Source of the DNA: RUG13091 sp963619935
Lineage (GTDB): Bacteria > Bacillota_I > Bacilli_A > RFN20 > CAG-826
Length of the DNA stretch: 12,437 nt
Direction: 5' to 3'
Assembly: GCA_963619935.1 (NCBI GenBank)
Contig: CAVEYA010000003.1
Span: forward strand, 1-12,437
Under the pieces are notes generated by a model. It was not told the DNA's origin. It did not search any database and was given only the letters and a program-made list of their open reading frames with translations. The stretch's first letter is position 1. Every line of letters starts with the position of its first letter. This document shows positions 6,899 through 12,437 of the stretch, piece by piece. The position numbers and the translations under genes were made by a program.

Positions 6899-7729
6899 AT
6901 GGCGAAACCAATTGTCGCAATCATGTACGATTTTGATAAAACATTATCCACTACTGATATGCAAAATTATACGTTTATTCCTAATTTAGGAATGTCACCT
7001 GAGGAATTCTGGGGTGCCACGACTGATTTCACTAATAAAACAGGTTGTGAAAGAATTCTTTCTTATATGTATATGATGATTGCCAAAGCAAAAGAAAAAG
7101 GCATCAAAATTACACGTGAATATCTAAAAGAATGTGGTAAAAACATTAAATTCTACCCAGGTGTTTCTACATGGTTTAAAAGAATTAATGAATATGGCGA
7201 ATCCAAAGGAGTTCAAGTAGAACATTACTTAGTGTCTTCAGGCACGATTGAAATTGTCGAAGGCTGTTCTATCTATGATAACTTCACTAAAGCTTGGGGT
7301 TGTGAATATTATTACAACAAAGAAGGCGAACCTGTCTGGCCAAAATTAGCGATTAACTACACACAAAAAACACAGTTCTTCTTTAGAATTGCAAAAGGTG
7401 TTGTCGATGTTACAAACGATAACGGAGTTAATGAAAAAACCGTTCAAAGAAGAATTCCATACCGTAATATCATTTATATGGGGGATGGAATGACTGATGT
7501 TGCTTGTATGACTTTAGTCAAACATAACGGTGGACACTCCATTGCGATTTATCCAGAAAAAGACAGTGACAAAGTAAGATCGTTATATAGTGATGGAAGA
7601 TGTAACTTCATGTGCAGAGCTGATTACTCCGCTGGAAGTGATTTAGAAAAAGTCATCAAACTAATTATTGATGAAAGCGCCACGCTAAACGAAATTGAAA
7701 AGCGTGAAAAAGCATTAGCAAATAAATAA
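6899..7729 (+). CDS. HAD-family phosphatase (phosphoserine-phosphatase-like)
   Basis: A 276-residue cytoplasmic haloacid-dehalogenase-superfamily hydrolase. Motif I is Y-D-F-D-K-T-L (10-16), with D11 as nucleophile and D13 as acid/base. Motif II is L-V-S-S-G-T (111-116). K157 is a fair motif III lysine. Motif IV is M-G-D-G-M-T-D (194-200), supplying the Mg ligands D196 and D200. The G-D-G-x-T-D form and the helical cap inserted between motifs I and II resemble the phosphoserine phosphatase/SerB-like group, but no substrate can be read from sequence, and a phosphatase acting on a sugar or nucleotide phosphate is equally possible. The longer frame starts at a TTG at 6851 that is the -35 element. 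The ATG at 6899 sits 7 bases after GAGGT. It is divergent from the LemA-like gene and is followed by its own terminator, so it is monocistronic. Confidence 0.88.
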   Translation: MAKPIVAIMYDFDKTLSTTDMQNYTFIPNLGMSPEEFWGATTDFTNKTGCERILSYMYMMIAKAKEKGIKITREYLKECGKNIKFYPGVSTWFKRINEYGESKGVQVEHYLVSSGTIEIVEGCSIYDNFTKAWGCEYYYNKEGEPVWPKLAINYTQKTQFFFRIAKGVVDVTNDNGVNEKTVQRRIPYRNIIYMGDGMTDVACMTLVKHNGGHSIAIYPEKDSDKVRSLYSDGRCNFMCRADYSAGSDLEKVIKLIIDESATLNEIEKREKALANK

Positions 7730-7734
7730 TCAAC

Positions 7735-7760
7735 AAAGGTAGCAAATAACTACCTTTTTT
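7735..7760 (+). terminator. Terminator of HAD phosphatase gene
   Basis: AAAGGTAG (7735-7742) pairs perfectly with CTACCTTT (7750-7757) around a 7-base loop, then a T-run. It starts 6 bases after the stop codon. Confidence 0.9.
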
Positions 7761-7770
7761 ATTTATGCAA

Positions 7771-7779
7771 TGCTATTAT
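7771..7779 (+). promoter_or_regulatory. Extended -10 promoter of yugI-pgi
   Basis: TG-C-TATTAT (7771-7779) is an extended -10 element. The -35 position (about 7751-7756, TACCTT) falls in the 3' arm of the preceding terminator and is not consensus. The expected start is near 7786, leaving a leader of about 26 bases. Confidence 0.5.
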
Positions 7780-7811
7780 AAACAAGAATTAATTTTAGGG
7801 GAGGTAAGCCA

Positions 7812-8183
7812 GTGAAATACGAAGTTGGACAAATTGTACTTGGTACAGTCACTAATGTGAAACCATATGCCTTATTTATGGAATTTGAAAACGGCGTGAC
7901 TGGTTTATTACATATTTCTGAAATATCAGATTCTTTTATTCGCGATATTGAAAAATATGGTGTGGTTGGTGATCAAATGAATGTGGCCATCGTCGCTATT
8001 GATGAAAAGAATGGGTTTTTAAGAGTGTCCTTAAAGAAAGTTCCTAGTGAAGCTTTTTATTCCACACACATAAATGGGAAAAGAAAAGAATTAAAGGGCA
8101 CTAGTGAAGACTTCCAAAAATTAGCGGAAAAATTACCAGAATGGATTGAAAAAACTTTAAAAGAAGCAAAAGGAGAAAATTAA
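7812..8183 (+). CDS. yugI: S1-domain RNA-binding protein, YugI/CvfD-like
   Basis: A 123-residue cytoplasmic protein with one S1 RNA-binding domain at about residues 4-75: G-Q-I-V-L-G-T-V-T-N-V (6-16), Y-A-L-F-M-E-F (19-25), G-L-L-H-I-S-E-I (31-38) and R-V-S-L-K (71-75). The C-terminal part with F-x-x-L-A-x-x-L-P-x-W-I (101-112) is typical of the Bacilli YugI/general stress protein 13/CvfD group, which binds ribosomes or mRNA and affects post-transcriptional control. The length fits the family (about 125-130). The start is GTG at 7812, supported by AGGGGAGGT ending 6 bases before it. Only one base separates its stop from pgi, whose ribosome binding site lies within this gene's last codons, so the two are co-transcribed and probably coupled. 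In Bacillus subtilis yugI also lies close to pgi. Confidence 0.88.
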   Translation: MKYEVGQIVLGTVTNVKPYALFMEFENGVTGLLHISEISDSFIRDIEKYGVVGDQMNVAIVAIDEKNGFLRVSLKKVPSEAFYSTHINGKRKELKGTSEDFQKLAEKLPEWIEKTLKEAKGEN

Positions 8184-8184
8184 A

Positions 8185-9468
8185 ATGGGTTTTAAATATA
8201 TTCCAAATAAAGAAATTAACCAAGAAATCATTGATTCCTATAAGGAAAAGGTCAGTAAAATCAATAAAATGATTGATGAAAAATCTGGAGAAGGAAATGA
8301 TTTTTTAGGTTGGGTTGATTGGCCAATTAACTATGATAAAGAAGAATTAGAAAGAATTAAAAAAGACGCTCAATATGTGAGAGATCATTTCGATATCTTA
8401 GTTGTATGCGGAATCGGTGGTTCTTATTTAGGCGCAAAATGTGCTATCGACGCACTTAAAGGTATTAAAAGTGACGATAAATTAGAAATCATCTTTATGG
8501 GTCAAACATTCTCTTCAAACTATGTTGCCCAAGTTTTAAATTACTTAAAAGGTAAAAGCTTTGCTATTAATGTAATTTCAAAAAGCGGGACCACTACTGA
8601 AACAAGTATCTCTTTTAGATTATTAAAAGAACTATTAGAAAAACAAATTGGTAAAGAAGCAAGTAAAAAAGCCATCTACGCCACTACTGATAAAGCTAGA
8701 GGGGCTTTAAAAACATTATGCAATCAAGAAGGCTATGCAACCTATGTTTTACCAGATGATATCGGCGGTAGATATTCAGTCTTAACTGCTGTTGGTTTAT
8801 TCCCATTAGCAGCGGCAGGTGTTGATGTACAAGCAATGCTTGATGGTGCTAAAGAAGCAAGAGAAGAATACGACAATAATAAGATTGAAGGTAATGATTG
8901 TTATTTATATGCTGTCACAAGAGATTATATGTATCGTCATGGCAAACCAGTGGAAATGTTTGTCACTTATGAACCACAAATGACACAAATAAGTGAATGG
9001 TTAAAACAATTATTCGGTGAATCTGAAGGTAAAGAAAAGAAAGGATTATTCCCTTCTTCTGCCACTTTCTCTACTGATTTACATTCATTAGGTCAATTTA
9101 TTCAAGATGGCACACCAGTTTTATTTGAAACTATTCTTTATATAAATAAACCTGCCCTTGATGTAGTGATTCCACATGATGAAGAAAATCTAGATGGTTT
9201 AAATTATTTAGAAGGTAAGTCATTATCATATGTCAACAAGCAAGCAATGAACGGCACATTAAAAGCTCATGAAGAAGAAGGCCATGTTCCATGCAATCAA
9301 ATCTTGATTGACGAATTAGACGCAAAGACTTTAGGTCATTTATTCTATTTCTTTATGAGAGCGTGTGCGATGTCTGCATATATGTTAGAAATTAATCCAT
9401 TTAATCAACCTGGTGTGGAAATTTATAAAAGAAATATGTTCCATTTATTAGGTAAAAAGGGCTATTAA
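8185..9468 (+). CDS. pgi: Glucose-6-phosphate isomerase
   Basis: Converts glucose 6-phosphate to fructose 6-phosphate at the head of glycolysis, in the cytoplasm. The 427 residues (Bacillus enzymes about 450) contain two SIS-type sugar-isomerase domains. The fingerprints are G-I-G-G-S-Y-L-G (76-83), the phosphate-binding S-K-S-G-T-T-T-E-T (132-140), G-G-R-Y-S-V-L (194-200), catalytic E279 in F-G-E-S-E-G-K, H300 in D-L-H-S-L-G-Q (ring opening) and K415 in P-G-V-E-I-Y-K. All expected active-site residues are present, so it should be functional. The ATG lies one base after the yugI-like stop, with GGAG inside that gene. With gpmI in the same window, two glycolytic steps are represented in separate transcription units. 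Confidence 0.97.
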   Translation: MGFKYIPNKEINQEIIDSYKEKVSKINKMIDEKSGEGNDFLGWVDWPINYDKEELERIKKDAQYVRDHFDILVVCGIGGSYLGAKCAIDALKGIKSDDKLEIIFMGQTFSSNYVAQVLNYLKGKSFAINVISKSGTTTETSISFRLLKELLEKQIGKEASKKAIYATTDKARGALKTLCNQEGYATYVLPDDIGGRYSVLTAVGLFPLAAAGVDVQAMLDGAKEAREEYDNNKIEGNDCYLYAVTRDYMYRHGKPVEMFVTYEPQMTQISEWLKQLFGESEGKEKKGLFPSSATFSTDLHSLGQFIQDGTPVLFETILYINKPALDVVIPHDEENLDGLNYLEGKSLSYVNKQAMNGTLKAHEEEGHVPCNQILIDELDAKTLGHLFYFFMRACAMSAYMLEINPFNQPGVEIYKRNMFHLLGKKGY

Positions 9469-9492
9469 ACTATAATTAGTTTTAAGCAAAAG

Positions 9493-9522
9493 AAAATCGT
9501 TCAAAAAAGGGCGATTTTTTTA
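9493..9522 (+). terminator. Terminator of yugI-pgi operon
   Basis: AAAATCG (9493-9499) pairs with CGATTTT (9512-9518) around a 12-base loop and runs into further Ts. It ends directly next to the -35 box of the tRNA operon. Confidence 0.75.
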
Positions 9523-9523
9523 A

Positions 9524-9553
9524 TTGACTTGTATTATTTACGAGTGATATATT
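9524..9553 (+). promoter_or_regulatory. Promoter of five-gene tRNA operon
   Basis: -35 TTGACT (9524-9529, five of six consensus), an 18-base spacer and -10 TATATT (9548-9553) with an extended TG-A before it. This is one of the strongest promoters in the window, as expected for stable RNA. The start would be near 9560, in a GC-containing discriminator. Confidence 0.7.
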
Positions 9554-9588
9554 ATTTAAGCGCGTATTGAAAAAGCGTATTTCCAGTT

Positions 9589-9664
9589 GGATGCTTAGCT
9601 CAGCTGGGAGAGCATCGCCTTTACACGGCGGAGGTCGGGGGTTCGAGCCCCTCAGCATCCACCA
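9589..9664 (+). tRNA. tRNA-Val(TAC)
   Basis: Acceptor GGATGCT (9589-9595) pairs with AGCATCC, then discriminator A and an encoded CCA. The anticodon stem TCGCC/GGCGG encloses loop TTTACAC, giving TAC, which reads GTN codons. The T-arm CGGGG-GTTCGAG-CCCCT is close to canonical. First gene of the cluster. Confidence 0.96.
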
Positions 9665-9685
9665 GCATTCAATATGTGAAAACCT

Positions 9686-9770
9686 GGGAGGGTAGCGAAG
9701 AGGCTAAACGCGGCAGACTGTAAATCTGTTACCACCGGTTTCGGCAGTTCGAATCTGCCCCCTCCCACCA
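9686..9770 (+). tRNA. tRNA-Tyr(GTA)
   Basis: Acceptor GGGAGGG (9686-9692) pairs with CCCTCCC, then ACCA encoded. Anticodon stem GCAGA/TCTGT with loop CTGTAAA gives GTA. A long variable arm (TACCACCGGTTTC) is the class II feature of bacterial tRNA-Tyr. Confidence 0.96.
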
Positions 9771-9780
9771 TCAAAGGTAT

Positions 9781-9856
9781 TGGGGTGTAGCCAAGAGGTA
9801 AGGCAACAGACTTTGACTCTGTCATCTCACTGGTTCGATCCCAGTCACCCCAGCCA
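9781..9856 (+). tRNA. tRNA-Gln(TTG)
   Basis: Acceptor TGGGGTG (9781-9787) pairs with CACCCCA, with discriminator G and an encoded CCA. The U1-A72 end pair and G73 are typical of bacterial tRNA-Gln. Anticodon stem ACAGA/TCTGT with loop CTTTGAC gives TTG. Only one base separates it from the next tRNA. Confidence 0.96.
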
Positions 9857-9857
9857 T

Positions 9858-9933
9858 CACTCTCTAGCTCAGTCGGTAGAGCACTTGACTTTTAATCAAG
9901 GGGTCTGGAGTTCGAATCTCCAGAGAGTGACCA
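9858..9933 (+). tRNA. tRNA-Lys(TTT)
   Basis: Acceptor CACTCTC (9858-9864) pairs with GAGAGTG (9923-9929), then A and an encoded CCA. The anticodon stem TTGA/TCAA region encloses loop CTTTTAA, giving TTT. The first base is C rather than the more common G. Confidence 0.95.
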
Positions 9934-9939
9934 TTTGAT

Positions 9940-10026
9940 GCCCGAGTGGCGGAATAGGTAGACGCACAGGACTTAAAATCCTGCGGTAGCGATACCATAC
10001 CGGTTCAATTCCGGTCCCGGGCACCA
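9940..10026 (+). tRNA. tRNA-Leu(TAA)
   Basis: Class II tRNA. Acceptor GCCCGAG (9940-9946) faces CCCGGGC (10016-10022), which leaves an A-C mismatch at the sixth pair, then A and an encoded CCA. Anticodon stem CAGGA/TCCTG with loop CTTAAAA gives TAA (TTA and TTG codons). The long variable arm lies around GCGGTAGCGATACCAT, and the T-arm is ACCGG-TTCAATT-CCGGT. Last gene of the tRNA operon. Confidence 0.95.
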
Positions 10027-10039
10027 AGTTAAAAAGAAT

Positions 10040-10073
10040 GACACTAGTTAACAAATAATTAGTGTCTTTTTTT
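10040..10073 (+). terminator. Terminator of tRNA operon
   Basis: GACACTA (10040-10046) pairs with TAGTGTC (10060-10066). An inner TTA/TAA match can extend the stem, and seven Ts follow. It begins 14 bases after the last tRNA. Confidence 0.88.
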
Positions 10074-10119
10074 ATTTTTTTAGAAGTCACATTTTCTTTT
10101 ATGCAATTATGAAGAGATA

Positions 10120-10203
10120 TTGTTATTTATCTAAGACTCCTATTTATGTTTTTTATTTAAAAAACTAAAAAAGTTAATTACAATATAAATAACAACTTAG
10201 GAG
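10120..10203 (+). promoter_or_regulatory. Complementary segments upstream of dagK
   Basis: A perfect 11-base inverted repeat, TTGTTATTTAT (10120-10130) and ATAAATAACAA (10185-10195). A second complementary pair is CTCCTA (10137-10142) with TAGGAG (10198-10203), which is the dagK ribosome binding site. The two pairings cross, so in RNA they would be alternatives or a pseudoknot. If transcription starts upstream of 10120 this could hide the ribosome binding site. If it starts near 10191, the repeats could only act as DNA sites. Confidence 0.3.
10156..10184 (+). promoter_or_regulatory. Weak candidate promoter of dagK-plsC
   Basis: TTTAAA (10156-10161), a 17-base spacer and TACAAT (10179-10184). 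The -35 is poor and the region is so AT-rich that other choices exist. It would place the start near 10191, with the CTTAGGAG site shortly after. Confidence 0.3.
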
Positions 10204-10209
10204 ATTATT

Positions 10210-11142
10210 ATGAAACACTTAGTTATCGTAAACCAAAAATCTGGGAAAAATAGATGCCCAGTTTGTTTTGGCAAATCAATTGATGAAGCCTTCAAAGGAT
10301 TAGATTACGAAGTTTACAACACTACTGGTCCAAAAAGTGCAATTAGCTTTTTAAAGGACTATTTTAAAAAACACACTGATGAAACAGTTCGTGTGTATGC
10401 TTGTGGCGGAGACGGCACACTACATGAAGTAGTTAATGGTTTAATTGGTGTGAAGAATGCGGAATTAGCAATTATGCCAGTTGGTACAGGCAATGACTTT
10501 GTCAAAGTCTATGGCGGTGTCGATAAATTTAAAGATTTTAAAGCTTCTATTGAGGGTAAAGCTCACCCAGTGGATGTCACTAAATTATCTAGTGATTCAT
10601 TAAAAGAACCATTATATTCCATTAATGTCATTAACTTTGGCTTTGATGCGATTGTTGGTGCAATGGGTAACTACTATAAAGAAGTTGGTGTACCAGAAAA
10701 AGCCAAGAAAAAAGGCATGGATCCATATGATTATGCTTTAAAAAATGACGCAATGAAGCATGGCCGTTTCAACGATATTGAAGTTTACGCTGATGGAGAG
10801 AAATTAAATGAAAAACAAATGTTACTTTGTACATTAGCCCAAGGTCAATATGTCGGTGGTAAATTCCACTGTGCGCCAAAGAGTGATAACACTGATGGTT
10901 TAATCGACGTTTGTTTAATTAAAACTATGACTTTCTTAGGTTTAGGTTTAATTATTGGTACATACACAAAAGGTAAACATTTAAACCGTAAGAGAAAGAA
11001 AATTGTCTACAGACAAGCAAAACAAATTAAGATTGTTGCGCCAAAAGACATTGATATTTGCATTGATGGCGAAATGATTAAAGGCAATAACTTCACTGCT
11101 GAGGTTGTGCCAGGTGCTATTAATTTAGTTGTTCCTGAATAA
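10210..11142 (+). CDS. Diacylglycerol kinase family lipid kinase
   Basis: A 310-residue lipid kinase of the DagK/DgkB/YegS family, which phosphorylates diacylglycerol or a related lipid with ATP at the inner membrane face, returning it to phosphatidic acid. The nucleotide site is G-G-D-G-T (66-70, followed by L-H-E-V-V-N), with G-T-G-N-D (92-96) completing it. N-F-G-F-D-A (142-147) and the S-D-N-T-D-G-L-I-D stretch (225-233) match the C-terminal beta-sandwich region that holds the catalytic and metal residues, and I-D-G-E (285-288) closes it. The N-terminal N-x-x-S-G-K (8-13) is typical. No membrane helix is needed, since the family is peripheral. The AGGAG ribosome binding site precedes the ATG by 7 bases. 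A PlsC-like gene follows after 25 bases. The exact lipid substrate (diacylglycerol, undecaprenol or other) is not determined. Confidence 0.92.
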   Translation: MKHLVIVNQKSGKNRCPVCFGKSIDEAFKGLDYEVYNTTGPKSAISFLKDYFKKHTDETVRVYACGGDGTLHEVVNGLIGVKNAELAIMPVGTGNDFVKVYGGVDKFKDFKASIEGKAHPVDVTKLSSDSLKEPLYSINVINFGFDAIVGAMGNYYKEVGVPEKAKKKGMDPYDYALKNDAMKHGRFNDIEVYADGEKLNEKQMLLCTLAQGQYVGGKFHCAPKSDNTDGLIDVCLIKTMTFLGLGLIIGTYTKGKHLNRKRKKIVYRQAKQIKIVAPKDIDICIDGEMIKGNNFTAEVVPGAINLVVPE

Positions 11143-11167
11143 AAACCAATAGAAAATTTCTTCAACT

Positions 11168-12001
11168 ATGATTGTTGAATTCATTTGTTTAGCGTGCGCT
11201 TCCGCGTTAGCGATAACTGGTTCGTTAACTTTTTGGAAAGTAACTGAATGGTATCATTTCTATATACCACTTCTTTTAGCTATCGCTGGCTATCTAGCAG
11301 GAATCGCTATCTCATGGATTATCATTGATCTAGCAGGAAGAGTTTTTTCTAAGAAAAAGTTTTATAAAAAGCCAAGTAAATGGGCTAGATGGTGGCTCAT
11401 ACAAGGCATATGGTATATCAACCACCACGCTTTGATTAAGTTAGACTTAAGAGGTAAAAGAAAAATTAATTCTTTAGGCAAGCAAAGATTTGTTCTTGTT
11501 TGCAATCACCGCAGTAAATTTGATTCGATGCTTCTTACCGAAAAATTTGGTAAAAAAGATATCGCTTTTATCACCAAACAAAGCAACGTAAAGATTCCAC
11601 TAGGCGGAAGATTAATGTGTGGTTGCTCTTATTTACCTGTTAATCGCGATGATAAGTTGCAATCCTTAGAACAATTCCGCAAAGCGGAATCATTAATTGC
11701 TAACGATGCAAGTTCAATTGGTGTTTTTCCAGAAGGAACTAGGCAACAAGCTAAAACAATTGGTGATTTCCACGAGGGTGTCTTTAATATCGCGATACAC
11801 ACAAAAGCTCCAATTGTGGTTGTGACCACAAAAGGAACTGATAATATTCATAAACGTTTTCCACGTTTTACTAAAGTAAGAATGGATATCGTCTGTGTCT
11901 TAAAATATGAAGACTATCAAGACATGCCCGCCAAAGCGGTGAGTGATATGGTCCATGAAATCATGGAAGAACACTTATTGCAAATAGCTAAATTAAAATA
12001 A
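11168..12001 (+). CDS. 1-acylglycerol-3-phosphate acyltransferase (PlsC-like)
   Basis: A 277-residue membrane acyltransferase of the PlsC family, expected to acylate lysophosphatidic acid to phosphatidic acid. Two hydrophobic helices lead (about 2-20 and 31-55), then a basic stretch and the acyltransferase domain: motif I N113-H-R-S-K-F-D119 (the catalytic H-x4-D pair is H114 and D119), motif II around L-P-V-N-R-D (156-161), motif III F-P-E-G-T-R (187-192) and motif IV A-P-I-V-V-V (214-219). All catalytic residues are present. It lies 25 bases after dagK and should be co-transcribed, placing two phosphatidic-acid-forming steps together. No Shine-Dalgarno sequence is visible before the ATG, so translation may depend on the upstream gene, or a different start may be used. 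Other acyl acceptors are possible. Confidence 0.9.
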   Translation: MIVEFICLACASALAITGSLTFWKVTEWYHFYIPLLLAIAGYLAGIAISWIIIDLAGRVFSKKKFYKKPSKWARWWLIQGIWYINHHALIKLDLRGKRKINSLGKQRFVLVCNHRSKFDSMLLTEKFGKKDIAFITKQSNVKIPLGGRLMCGCSYLPVNRDDKLQSLEQFRKAESLIANDASSIGVFPEGTRQQAKTIGDFHEGVFNIAIHTKAPIVVVTTKGTDNIHKRFPRFTKVRMDIVCVLKYEDYQDMPAKAVSDMVHEIMEEHLLQIAKLK

Positions 12002-12019
12002 GATATTATTAAAGAATTT

Positions 12020-12050
12020 AAGGCCATATTTAGGTGGTCTTTTCTTTTTA
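12020..12050 (+). terminator. Terminator of dagK-plsC operon
   Basis: AAGGCCA (12020-12026) pairs with TGGTCTT (12035-12041), with one G-T pair and an 8-base loop, then TTCTTTTTA. It lies 18 bases after the plsC-like stop. Confidence 0.8.
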
Positions 12051-12067
12051 TTTATATAAATAAAGTG

Positions 12068-12073
12068 TATAGT
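12068..12073 (+). promoter_or_regulatory. Candidate -10 of kinase gene, possibly leaderless
   Basis: TATAGT (12068-12073) fits a -10. The -35 position (12045-12050, TTTTTA) is in the T-tract of the preceding terminator and is weak. The start would fall at about 12080, at or next to the ATG at 12081, and no ribosome binding site is present. Confidence 0.35.
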
Positions 12074-12080
12074 AAGTTTT

Positions 12081-12437
12081 ATGATCGAAAAAGAAATTGA
12101 AAATATCTTAAAAAATATCCTAGGTAAAGAATCTTACGTTGTTAAGCCATTACTCGGTGGAATGATGAATCAATCCTATATCGTTTCTTATAAAGAAAAT
12201 AAATATGTTCTATACATTGCTACAAAGCAAGCAAACGAAATGGTAGATAGAAAATTAGAAAAAGATAATCAAAAGATTGTTATTGATTTAGGCTTAACAA
12301 GCAAAAATATCTATTTTGATACCAAAACAGGCACGAAAATCAACGAATACCTTGAAGGTAGTTCACTTGATAAAGAAGATACTTTTGATCCCTTAAAGGT
12401 GGCAAATTTATTGAAAGGCATTCATTCTAGTAAAATC
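12081..12437 (+). CDS. Choline/ethanolamine-kinase-like phosphotransferase (partial)
   Basis: The first 119 codons of a gene cut by the window edge, with no stop seen. It resembles the N-lobe of the LicA/choline kinase and aminoglycoside-phosphotransferase fold: L-L-G-G-M-M-N-Q-S-Y (24-33) is the glycine-rich nucleotide loop, K41-Y-V-L-Y-I is the following strand, R57-x-x-E60 gives the helix acid, I-Y-F-D-T-K-T-G (77-84) and I-N-E-Y-L-E-G (87-93) are the hinge-like region, and L-x-x-I-H-S-S (111-117) starts the C-lobe. The usual basic residue of V-L-R in strand 3 is Tyr45 here. The catalytic D-x-x-x-x-N lies beyond the window, so activity cannot be judged. The substrate could be choline, ethanolamine, thiamine or a sugar. 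There is no Shine-Dalgarno sequence before the ATG. Its place after lipid genes favours a head-group substrate, by inference. Confidence 0.72.
   Translation, partial: MIEKEIENILKNILGKESYVVKPLLGGMMNQSYIVSYKENKYVLYIATKQANEMVDRKLEKDNQKIVIDLGLTSKNIYFDTKTGTKINEYLEGSSLDKEDTFDPLKVANLLKGIHSSKI

Noticed and set aside
9896..10090. A 64-codon minus-strand open frame across the tRNA-Lys and tRNA-Leu genes
   Set aside because: It lies antisense to two tRNAs and a terminator. Such frames are common database artefacts over tRNA clusters, and there is no ribosome binding site or gene neighbourhood to support it.
11629..11829. A 66-codon minus-strand frame within the plsC-like gene
   Set aside because: It covers acyltransferase motifs II-IV in antisense and has no ribosome binding site.
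1..12437. Search for mobile elements, CRISPR arrays, toxin-antitoxin pairs, integration next to tRNAs, or recoded TGA
   Set aside because: No transposase, integrase, regularly spaced repeats or truncated tRNA copies were seen. TGA acts as a stop (LemA-like gene) and Trp uses TGG.

Overview
The window is AT-rich DNA from a low-GC Gram-positive bacterium, most likely an uncultured member of the Bacilli/Tenericutes side of the Firmicutes (gut RF39- or Erysipelotrichales-like). The reasons are strong AGGAGG-type ribosome binding sites, tRNA genes that all encode their 3' CCA, a yugI-pgi gene pair known from Bacilli, lipobox lipoproteins, and short intergenic gaps with hairpin-plus-T terminators. 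TGG encodes Trp and TGA is used as a stop, so this is the standard bacterial code and not that of Mycoplasma. The placement is an inference. No mobile element, CRISPR array or phage gene is visible.

Layout. Positions 1-2000 hold two tandem paralogous lipoproteins of unknown function, closed by a terminator. Positions 2068-2235 hold a single tRNA-Leu(GAG) with its own promoter and terminator. Positions 2313-2786 encode a small four-helix membrane protein. A bidirectional terminator at 2809-2840 separates it from a leftward operon, gpmI (phosphoglycerate mutase, 6178-4571) then an M3 oligoendopeptidase (4561-2855). A LemA-like membrane protein (6771-6241) lies upstream of gpmI, and the gpmI promoter is embedded in its terminator. 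A divergent promoter region (6772-6898) then leads to a HAD-family phosphatase. Next comes a yugI-like S1 RNA-binding protein gene, one base ahead of pgi (glucose-6-phosphate isomerase). A tRNA operon follows (Val-TAC, Tyr-GTA, Gln-TTG, Lys-TTT, Leu-TAA; 9589-10026). The right end is a lipid block: a diacylglycerol-kinase-family lipid kinase, a PlsC-like acyltransferase and, after a terminator, the start of a choline/ethanolamine-kinase-like gene cut by the window edge.

Function. Most genes are housekeeping: two glycolytic enzymes (gpmI, pgi), peptide turnover, six tRNAs and phospholipid metabolism. The dagK-plsC pair can be read as phosphatidic-acid production or salvage, and the adjacent kinase suggests head-group phosphorylation nearby. 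Three start codons implied by the longest reading frames (6193, 6819, 6851) are TTG triplets that fall in a Shine-Dalgarno or -35 element. The starts given here are moved to the ATG that follows a proper ribosome binding site.

No convincing new system was found. The points most worth a second look are the lipoprotein pair, the terminator-promoter overlaps, crossing complementary segments ahead of dagK that could hide its ribosome binding site, and an apparently leaderless kinase transcript.
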